A stretch of 5,247 nt of DNA from DASSHC01 sp035693105 (GTDB lineage Bacteria; Chloroflexota; Chloroflexia; Thermomicrobiales; Thermomicrobiaceae). Shown here one piece after another: positions 1 through 4,897 of the stretch. The stretch covers positions 1 to 5,247 of the forward strand of contig DASSHC010000232.1 in NCBI GenBank assembly GCA_035693105.1, read 5' to 3'. Made by a program: the position numbers and the translations under genes. Below the pieces are notes generated by a model that saw only the letters and a program-made list of their open reading frames with translations, ran no database searches and was not told the origin of the DNA. Positions within the stretch are counted from its first letter, which is position 1. The number at the start of each line of letters is the position of its first letter.

Positions 1-2
1 CG

Positions 3-374
3 ATGCCGCGCTTCGCGATCCGCCGCGCGCCGATCTGGCGCCCGCTGCTGGCGCTCTTCGGCGCTACGGCGGGTCACTCCTGGGTCGATGTCGAGCCGGA
101 CAAGGTCGTGGTGCAGTTCGGCTCCTATCACCTGGAGATCCCGCGCGACAACATCGAGCAGGCCGAGCGCGGCGCCTGGCCCTGGCTCGGCGGTATCGGC
201 TGGCGCACCAGCTTTGGCGGCACGCTGGGGCTGATCGGTTCGCTGGATGGTGTGGTGCATCTGCACCTGCGCCAGCCCCAGCGCCGCCGCATGCTCGGCA
301 TTCCCATTCGCGTGCGGAATGTCTATGTCAGCCTGGAGGATCCCAACGGCTTCCTGGCGGCGCTGGAAGCGTGA
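3..374 (+). CDS. Small hypothetical protein, possibly PH-like fold
   Basis: This 123-residue ORF opens with ATG two bases inside the window and ends at TGA 372-374. The ribosome binding site and any upstream in-frame start lie outside the window, so the start is provisional. There is no signal peptide and no convincing membrane helix; the stretch around residues 60-80 is glycine-rich and only moderately hydrophobic. The sequence alternates short strand-like segments, such as VDVEPDKVVVQFGSYHLEIP at residues 28-47 and GVVHLHL at 83-89. It ends with VYVSLEDPNGFLAALEA. That order of strands followed by a short terminal helix recalls small actinobacterial and Chloroflexota proteins of unknown function with a PH-like look. 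I am recalling this and did not search. GC-rich third codon positions support real coding. No function can be assigned. It converges on the acyl-CoA synthetase gene across a repeat-filled gap. Confidence 0.7.
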   Translation: MPRFAIRRAPIWRPLLALFGATAGHSWVDVEPDKVVVQFGSYHLEIPRDNIEQAERGAWPWLGGIGWRTSFGGTLGLIGSLDGVVHLHLRQPQRRRMLGIPIRVRNVYVSLEDPNGFLAALEA

Positions 375-427
375 GGACGGGTTTGTTGGTGGGGTTGCTG
401 CCTTCCGAGCTGATGCCGAGCCACACG

Positions 428-473
428 GCGCGCGGGGCTAAAGCCGCCGCGCTAAGAAGCGAAGCCTGCTGAT
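428..473 (+). repeat. Two-hairpin repeat, copy 1 (truncated)
   Basis: The first hairpin is intact. GCGCGG (430-435) pairs with CCGCGC (447-452), and GGC (436-438) pairs with GCC (443-445) around a TAAA loop, leaving one unpaired G at 446. The linker CTAAGAAGCGAAGCC follows. The second hairpin has only its left half, AGCCTGCT. A matching right half, AGCAGGCT, is found far away at 610-617. The copy lies 54 bp downstream of the stop codon of the small plus-strand gene and in the same orientation. Confidence 0.75.
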
Positions 474-507
474 GGAGTTTGAGGAATTATCCTGGAGATC
501 CGTCGCC

Positions 508-569
508 GGGGGTCGCGCGGGGTTAAAACCACCGCGCTAGCAGACGAAGCCTGTTGAAACAGGCTAAGG
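508..569 (+). repeat. Two-hairpin repeat, copy 2 (complete)
   Basis: This is the best full copy on the plus strand. Hairpin 1 pairs GCGCGG (515-520) with CCGCGC (532-537) and GGT (521-523) with ACC (528-530) around TAAA, with an unpaired A at 531. The linker CTAGCAGACGAAGCC connects to hairpin 2, where AGCCTGTT (548-555) pairs with AACAGGCT (558-565). The architecture, including the single bulged base, matches copies 1 and 3. The flanks GGGGGTCGC on the left and AAGG on the right are also shared with copy 3, which suggests element ends near 508 and 569. Confidence 0.8.
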
Positions 570-709
570 TGGGGATGGCGTACGCCAGGTTATTTCCGCA
601 AACGCCATCAGCAGGCTGGGGTTCAGCCGGACCTGAGCCGTGCGATCGCCTGGTCGCTCGCCACCAGTCAGCCGTTTAGGTTGAATAGCAGATCATTGCC
701 ACGATCCAG

Positions 710-772
710 CCTCAGCCGGCTTCCAGCCGGCTTCGTTTGCTAGCGCTGCGGCTTCAGCCCAGCGCGACCCCC
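710..772 (-). repeat. Two-hairpin repeat, copy 3 (complete, inverted)
   Basis: Read on the minus strand this copy aligns with copy 2 over its whole length, with about three quarters of positions identical and one extra base in the hairpin 2 loop. Hairpin 1 pairs GCGCTG with CAGCGC (760-765 and 743-748) and GGC with GCC around TGAA, with the same single bulge. Hairpin 2 is AGCCGGCT (725-732) paired with AGCCGGCT (714-721) around a three-base loop. Most differences from copy 2 inside the stems occur as paired changes that keep pairing. It begins 37 bp beyond the synthetase stop codon and reads in that gene's direction. Confidence 0.8.
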
Positions 773-809
773 GATGGCGAGGCTTCGGGAATCCCAGCTA
801 TTCTGCCCC

Positions 810-2783
810 CTACCGCTCCTGCCCGATCTCCTCCACCGCCGCTGGGTTCTCCAACGCCGAGAGGTCGCCCGGCTCGCGGCCGAGGTAGCGGGCGCGGATG
901 ACGCGGCGCATGATCTTGGCGTTGCGCGTGCGCGGCAGATCGTGCACGAAGTTGACCGTCTCCGGCCGCAGCGGCTTGCCGAGCTGGGTGGTGATGACGT
1001 CCAGGATCTCGGCGCGCAGCGCCTCGCTCGGCTCGTGCTCCGGGCGTAGGATCACGAAGACGACGACCGCCTCGCCCTTCAGTTCGTGCGGCACGCCGAC
1101 GGCGGCCGCCTCCTGCACCGCCGGATGGGTGACGGCGGCCGATTCGACCTCGGCCGGGCCGAGCCGCTTGCCGGCCACCTTGATGGTGTCGTCCGAGCGC
1201 CCCAGGATGTACCAGAAGCCTTCGTCGTCGACGATGGCCCAGTCGCCGTGGACCCAGATATCGGGCCAGCGCCCCCAGTAGGTGTCGTGGTAGCGCTCGG
1301 GGTCGCGCCAGAAGCCGTTGGTCATGCCGACCCAGGGGAAGCGAATCACCAGCTCGCCGACCTCACCGCGCACCGGCTGGCCGTCGGCGTCGACCACGTC
1401 GGCGGCCATGCCGGGGACCGGGCCGTTGAAGGCGCACGGCTTCTGCGGCTGGATCGGCACCCCGCCGAGGATGCCGCCGCCGATCTCCGTGCCGCCGGAG
1501 TAGTTGAGGATCGGGCGCCGGCTCTCGCCCGGCACCGCGAAGAGCCAGCGCCAGGGGCCGGGGTTCCAGGGTTCGCCGGTCGAGCCGAAGATGCGCAGGG
1601 CGGAGAGGTCGTGCTTGCGCGCACACTCGTCGCCGCGCGCCATGAGCGCCCGGATGGCGGTCGGCGAGACGCCGAGCACGGTCGCGCCATGGCGCGCGCA
1701 GACGGCCCACAGCCGGTCGGGCTCGGGGTAGTCGGGCGTGCCCTCGTAGAGGAGCACCGTGCCGCCGAGGAGCAGCCCGCCCTCGATGGCCCACGGCCCC
1801 ATCATCCAGCCCAGGTCGGTGACCCAGAAGAGAGTGTCGTCGGCGTGCAGGTCGAAGAGGAAGGCGATGTCGTGTGCCGCCTTGAGCGGGAAGCCGGCGT
1901 GGACGTGCAGCGCGCCCTTGGGTTTGCCGGTCGTGCCCGAGGTATAGATGATCATGTAGGGGTCGCTGGCGGCGGTGTGGAGCGTCGGGTAATCGTCGGA
2001 CTGATCGCGCAGCGCTTCGTGCCACCAGCGGTCGCGCTCGGGGTTCCAGGGCACCTGCTCGCCGGTGTGGCGGTAGACCAGCATGTGCTCGACCGAGGGC
2101 GCCAGCGCGACGGCCTGGTCGGCGGTCTGCTTCATCGGAATGACCCGGCCGCGGCGGTAGAAGCCGTCGGCGGTGATCAGCAGGCGCGCGTCGCAGTCGC
2201 GCAGCCGAGTAGCGGCGGCCTCGGCGCCGTAGCCGGAGAAGATCGGGATGAAGATGGCGCCGATCTTGCCGCAGGCCAGCGTAGCGGCGGCGGTCTCCGG
2301 CAGCATCGGCATGAAGATGCCGACGCGGTCGCCCTTGCCGATGCCGAGCGCGGTCAGCGCGCCGGCCAGGCGGTTGGTCATGGCCGCCAGCTCGCCATAG
2401 GTCAACGCGCGCGTCTCGCCGCCGTCGCCCTCCCAGGCGATCGCGCGGCGCTCGCGCTCCGGCCCGACGGCGCGCTTGTCCAGCGCGTCGTGGACGTAGT
2501 TGTACTCGGCCCCGGCGAACCACTCGGGCCACTCCAGCCCGCGCGAAAGGTCGAGCACCTGGCGATAGGGCCGGTACCACTCGACCTCCAGGTGCTCGAC
2601 GACGGCGCCCCAGTACCACTCCGGCTCGGTGGCCGCGCGTGCCAGCAGCGCGTCGTAGTCGTCGATGTCGTGCTCGCGCATGAAGGCCAGCAGCCGGCTG
2701 CGCTCCAGGTAGCCCGGCGAGGGAGTCCAGACGATCGGCTCGCTTAGATGTGCGGCCGCGTTCACCAGGTCATCACTCGTCAT
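810..2783 (-). CDS. AMP-forming acyl-CoA synthetase (acetyl-CoA synthetase-like)
   Basis: This 657-residue cytosolic enzyme activates a carboxylic acid with ATP to an acyl-adenylate and passes it to CoA, releasing AMP and pyrophosphate. The length matches acetyl-CoA synthetases (about 650). Visible parts in order: an N-terminal ACS-type segment ending WPEWFAGAEYNYVHDALDKR (85-104); the phosphate-binding loop YTSGTTGKPKG (280-290); DLGWMMGPW (323-331); the A5 motif YSGGTEIGG (428-436); the A7 motif HGD with Asp514; the hinge motif GRSDDTIKVAGKRLGPAE (528-545); and the A10 motif PRTRNAKIMRR with catalytic Lys623. True acetyl-CoA synthetases have a Trp-Trp pair in A5, here Ser-Gly, so the substrate is probably larger than acetate. 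Acetoacetate, propionate, 3-hydroxypropionate and a medium-chain acid are all possible. I chose the start at 2783 because a good Shine-Dalgarno precedes it and the longer ORF start at 2837 falls inside the predicted -10 box. The gene appears monocistronic. The family is certain; the substrate is inferred. Confidence 0.93.
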   Translation of the reverse strand: MTSDDLVNAAAHLSEPIVWTPSPGYLERSRLLAFMREHDIDDYDALLARAATEPEWYWGAVVEHLEVEWYRPYRQVLDLSRGLEWPEWFAGAEYNYVHDALDKRAVGPERERRAIAWEGDGGETRALTYGELAAMTNRLAGALTALGIGKGDRVGIFMPMLPETAAATLACGKIGAIFIPIFSGYGAEAAATRLRDCDARLLITADGFYRRGRVIPMKQTADQAVALAPSVEHMLVYRHTGEQVPWNPERDRWWHEALRDQSDDYPTLHTAASDPYMIIYTSGTTGKPKGALHVHAGFPLKAAHDIAFLFDLHADDTLFWVTDLGWMMGPWAIEGGLLLGGTVLLYEGTPDYPEPDRLWAVCARHGATVLGVSPTAIRALMARGDECARKHDLSALRIFGSTGEPWNPGPWRWLFAVPGESRRPILNYSGGTEIGGGILGGVPIQPQKPCAFNGPVPGMAADVVDADGQPVRGEVGELVIRFPWVGMTNGFWRDPERYHDTYWGRWPDIWVHGDWAIVDDEGFWYILGRSDDTIKVAGKRLGPAEVESAAVTHPAVQEAAAVGVPHELKGEAVVVFVILRPEHEPSEALRAEILDVITTQLGKPLRPETVNFVHDLPRTRNAKIMRRVIRARYLGREPGDLSALENPAAVEEIGQER

Positions 2784-2789
2784 GGGCAC

Positions 2790-2795
2790 CCTCCC
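2790..2795 (-). promoter_or_regulatory. Shine-Dalgarno of the acyl-CoA synthetase
   Basis: GGGAGG on the minus strand lies six bases before the ATG at 2781-2783. This spacing decides the start in favour of MTSDDLV over the ATG 54 bases further upstream. Confidence 0.7.
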
Positions 2796-2835
2796 GTCAC
2801 TGAAGCTCGGCCCGGTCAGCGGGGTCCGTGCTCCC

Positions 2836-2865
2836 ATTGTGGTCCCGCTGGTGGAGGGAGGTCAA
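2836..2865 (-). promoter_or_regulatory. Putative sigma-70 promoter of the acyl-CoA synthetase
   Basis: On the minus strand a -35 box TTGACC (2860-2865, five of six consensus bases) is followed after 18 bp by a -10 box CACAAT (2836-2841, four of six). Transcription would begin near 2829 and leave a leader of about 45 nt before the ATG, containing the Shine-Dalgarno. The match is moderate and rests on consensus only. Confidence 0.45.
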
Positions 2866-2910
2866 CCGGCGCATCTGCCTGATGTCTCGGCTGGGAGGCT
2901 CCGGGGGCAC

Positions 2911-3023
2911 GGATCCCTCGACTGCGCTCGGGATGACAGGGGGAGTAGGGGGCGTACGACGACGACTGACGCCCTCGTACGCCCCTCCCTTTCCCGGTCA
3001 TCCCGAGCGCAGTCGAGGGATCC
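2911..3023. repeat. Inverted-repeat element with perfect 27-bp arms
   Basis: The left arm (2911-2937, starting GGATCCCTCGACTGCGCTCG) is the exact reverse complement of the right arm (2997-3023). Inside the arms a second inverted pair, GGGGCGTACGA (2949-2959) and TCGTACGCCCC (2975-2985), surrounds a 15-bp centre. The whole 113 bp can fold into one long interrupted hairpin or cruciform. The arm sequence is one I recall as a dispersed repeat in many high-GC bacterial genomes, often mis-annotated as short ORFs whose translations contain SLDCARDD or HPERSRGI. It resembles REP or MITE-type elements; no transposase is encoded here. It lies between the two divergent promoters. Confidence 0.85.
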
Positions 3024-3089
3024 AACGTGGAGCGGCACGCACCGTTTTCGAGAGACAGCGGAGCTGCCCCGTTCGGTCTGGCAGCCGAT

Positions 3090-3120
3090 TTGCACGGGAA
3101 GGGGCAAAGTCCGCTACAGT
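3090..3120 (+). promoter_or_regulatory. Possible promoter of the DEAD-box helicase
   Basis: TTGCAC (3090-3095) and TACAGT (3115-3120) could act as -35 and -10 boxes, but the 19-bp spacer is longer than the preferred 17. Transcription would start near 3127 and give a short leader of about 23 nt that still contains the Shine-Dalgarno. No long structured leader, such as a cold-shock 5' UTR, would then be present. This is a weak consensus-only call. Confidence 0.33.
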
Positions 3121-3134
3121 TAGCGGCGATATTT

Positions 3135-3140
3135 AGGAGG
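3135..3140 (+). promoter_or_regulatory. Shine-Dalgarno of the DEAD-box helicase
   Basis: A perfect AGGAGG lies nine bases before the ATG at 3150-3152. It fixes the helicase start there and argues against the in-frame ATG at 3027, which lies next to the right arm of the palindromic element and lacks such a site. Confidence 0.8.
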
Positions 3141-3149
3141 CATAGAGGT

Positions 3150-4784
3150 ATGACCGCGGAACGAAACCCAGAAGACACGGAGCAGGAAGCCAAGGAGAAC
3201 GGCTTCAGCTCCTTCGGACTCAATGCTGATCTGATGAAAGCGATCGACGCGGCTGGCTACGAGGAGCCGACCGCGGTGCAGCTCGAGACGATCCCGCTCT
3301 TTCTGGAGGGCAAAGATCTGATCGTGCAGGCCCAGACCGGCACCGGCAAGACGGCCGCCTTCGCGCTGCCCATCCTGCAGCGCCTGGTGCGCGATGGCAA
3401 GCAGCCGCAGGCGATCGTGCTGACGCCGACGCGCGAGCTGGCGATCCAGGTCGCCGGCACCTTTCACCAGCTTGGCAAGTTCGAGAGCGCGCAGGTGGTC
3501 GCCGTCTACGGCGGCCAGCCGATCGAGCGCCAGCTGCGGGCGCTGCGCCACGGCGCCGACGTGATCGTCGGCACGCCGGGCCGGGTGATGGATCACCTAC
3601 GCCGCGAAACGCTCAGCCTGGCCAATATCTCGACCTTCGTGCTGGATGAGGCCGACGAGATGCTGGACATGGGGTTTGTCGAGGATATCGAGTGGATCCT
3701 GGAGCGCTCGCCGAGCGAGCGGCAGACGGCGCTCTTCTCGGCCACCATGCCGGCGCCGATCGCCAATTTGGCGAAGAAGTACCTGCGCAATCCGGTGCGC
3801 ATCTCGATCTCGCCCGAGCGGGTCACGGTGCCGGAGACCGAGCAGGTCTACTATGAGGTGCAGCCGCGGGTCAAAGTCGAGGCATTGACGCGCATCCTCG
3901 ACCTCGAACAGCCGTCCTCGGCCATCATCTTCTGCCGTACCAAGCGCGAGGTCGACGAGCTGACCCAGCGGCTGCAATCGCTTGGCTATCCCTCGGAGGC
4001 GCTGCACGGCGATCTGAGCCAGATGCAGCGCGACCGGGTGATGGCGCGTTTCCGCGCCGGACAGGACGACATCCTGGTGGCGACCGACGTGGCGGCGCGC
4101 GGTATCGATGTCGAGAACATCAGCCACGTCATCAACTACGACATCCCCGGCGACCCCGAGAGCTACGTGCACCGCATTGGGCGCACCGGGCGCGCCGGGC
4201 GAACTGGAGTGGCGATCACGCTGGTGACGCCGCGCGAGCGCCGCATGCTGCGCACCATCGAGCGGGCCACCGGGCAGCGCGTCGAGCAGCGTGGCGTGCC
4301 CACGATCGAGCAGATCAAGGCCAAGGAGCGCGAGCTGCTGGGCGAGTCGCTGGCCGAGGTGATCGAGTCCGCCGACCTCGAACTGCCGATGGAGGTAGTG
4401 GACGAATTAGCGGCCTACTACGACCCCTCGGAGATCGCCGCCGCCGCCATCCGCATGCTGATGCGCGAGCACGCTCCGGCCGAGTACGACGAGCTGACAC
4501 CGGCGCAGAACGCGGAGGTGGGGATGGCCCGCCTCCATCTCGACGTCGGTCGCAAGGAGGGGATCCGGCCGATGGATATCGTCGGCGCTATCGCCAACGA
4601 GGCGCACATCCCCGGCAAGAGCATCGGCCAGATCGAGATCACCGACAAAGCCACCTTCGTCGATGTGCCAGAGAACCTGGCGCCGCGGGTGATCCAGGCG
4701 CTCAACCACACGCGCCTGCGCGGCAAGCCGGTCCACGCCGAGCTGGCCCGCCCGATGGATCTGCGCCAGCGCCACGCGCGGTAG
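3150..4784 (+). CDS. deaD: DEAD-box RNA helicase with DbpA-like RNA-binding domain
   Basis: This 544-residue ATP-dependent RNA helicase unwinds short RNA duplexes in the cytosol. Relatives (DeaD/CsdA in E. coli, CshA in Firmicutes) assist ribosome assembly, cold adaptation and mRNA decay. All core motifs are intact: the Q motif with Phe22 and Gln44, motif I AQTGTGKT (61-68), PTRELA (93-98), TPGR (142-145), DEAD (166-169), SAT (197-199), motif IV around IIFCRTK (259-265), motif V ATDVAARGID (311-320) and motif VI HRIGRTGRAG (341-350). A helical segment at about 384-448 matches the dimerisation region of CsdA/CshA. Residues about 456-534 match the DbpA RNA-binding domain, including RPMDIVGAIANEAHIPGKSI (473-492). 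Unlike E. coli CsdA, almost no basic tail follows this domain; the protein ends RQRHAR. The N-terminus before the Q motif is short and acidic. The gene is apparently monocistronic, with a hairpin right after the stop. DeaD/CsdA versus CshA orthology is unresolved, so the symbol is approximate. Confidence 0.95.
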   Translation: MTAERNPEDTEQEAKENGFSSFGLNADLMKAIDAAGYEEPTAVQLETIPLFLEGKDLIVQAQTGTGKTAAFALPILQRLVRDGKQPQAIVLTPTRELAIQVAGTFHQLGKFESAQVVAVYGGQPIERQLRALRHGADVIVGTPGRVMDHLRRETLSLANISTFVLDEADEMLDMGFVEDIEWILERSPSERQTALFSATMPAPIANLAKKYLRNPVRISISPERVTVPETEQVYYEVQPRVKVEALTRILDLEQPSSAIIFCRTKREVDELTQRLQSLGYPSEALHGDLSQMQRDRVMARFRAGQDDILVATDVAARGIDVENISHVINYDIPGDPESYVHRIGRTGRAGRTGVAITLVTPRERRMLRTIERATGQRVEQRGVPTIEQIKAKERELLGESLAEVIESADLELPMEVVDELAAYYDPSEIAAAAIRMLMREHAPAEYDELTPAQNAEVGMARLHLDVGRKEGIRPMDIVGAIANEAHIPGKSIGQIEITDKATFVDVPENLAPRVIQALNHTRLRGKPVHAELARPMDLRQRHAR

Positions 4785-4788
4785 CGCG

Positions 4789-4830
4789 CCCTCATCCCCC
4801 AACCCCTTCTCCCAATTCTGGGAGAAGGGG
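4789..4830 (+). repeat. Probable dispersed hairpin repeat after the helicase gene
   Basis: The unit runs from the C-rich CCCTCATCCCCCAA lead into a perfect 12-bp stem-loop. I recall closely similar units scattered through intergenic regions of many GC-rich genomes, where reverse translations give ELGEGVGG-like peptides. It begins four bases after the helicase stop codon. Family membership is from memory and not searched. Confidence 0.6.
4803..4830 (+). terminator. Strong stem-loop, possible helicase terminator
   Basis: CCCCTTCTCCCA (4803-4814) pairs perfectly with TGGGAGAAGGGG (4819-4830) around an ATTC loop. It starts 18 bases after the stop codon, the usual place for a transcript end. The bases that follow (AGCGGTACC) are not T-rich, so if it terminates it does so without a U-tract, or it only stabilises the 3' end. 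Confidence 0.45.
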
Positions 4831-4897
4831 AGCGGTACCTTCTGGTTTCGGAACGGTGGATGACCGTCTTGGCGGCCGACTGGGATGGATAGTTCGA

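Larger units (their letters stand above)
375..809. other. Convergent intergenic region filled with repeats
   Basis: This 435-bp gap separates the 3' ends of two converging genes and has no credible gene. It holds three copies of a two-hairpin repeat (428-473, 508-569, 710-772) and a 13-bp inverted repeat (463-475 with 605-617). The stretch 571-604 and the stretch 631-709 show nothing I can interpret. There is no T-rich tract after any hairpin that would mark a classical intrinsic terminator. Confidence 0.75.

Noticed and set aside
428..569. Possible short CRISPR-like array formed by copies 1 and 2
   Set aside because: There are only two same-strand units, they differ in sequence, contain two hairpins each, and have no regular spacers or cas genes nearby.
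1363..2619. Second minus-strand open frame of 418 codons inside the synthetase
   Set aside because: It is a frame-shifted shadow with extreme arginine content and no domain signal.
1086..2747. Long open frame of 553 codons on the plus strand, opposite the synthetase gene
   Set aside because: It is the GC-rich antisense shadow of the acyl-CoA synthetase. Its translation is rich in Ala, Gly, Val and Arg with no recognisable motif, whereas the minus strand carries every motif of a known family.
2784..2837. Eighteen-residue N-terminal extension of the synthetase from an ATG at 2835-2837
   Set aside because: That ATG overlaps the predicted -10 box and lacks the good Shine-Dalgarno found before 2783; the extra residues are not typical of the family.
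3027..3149. Forty-one-residue N-terminal extension of the helicase from an in-frame ATG
   Set aside because: The perfect AGGAGG at 3135-3140 serves the ATG at 3150. The extension begins right beside the palindromic element and covers the likely promoter.
3121..3149. Cold-shock type regulatory leader for the helicase
   Set aside because: The distance from the likely promoter to the start codon is only about 23 nt, too short for a structured thermosensing leader.
2782..3223. Several short frames on both strands across the divergent intergenic region
   Set aside because: They are translations through the palindromic element (SLDCARDD, HPERSRGI, SRAQSRDP peptides), a common source of false gene calls.
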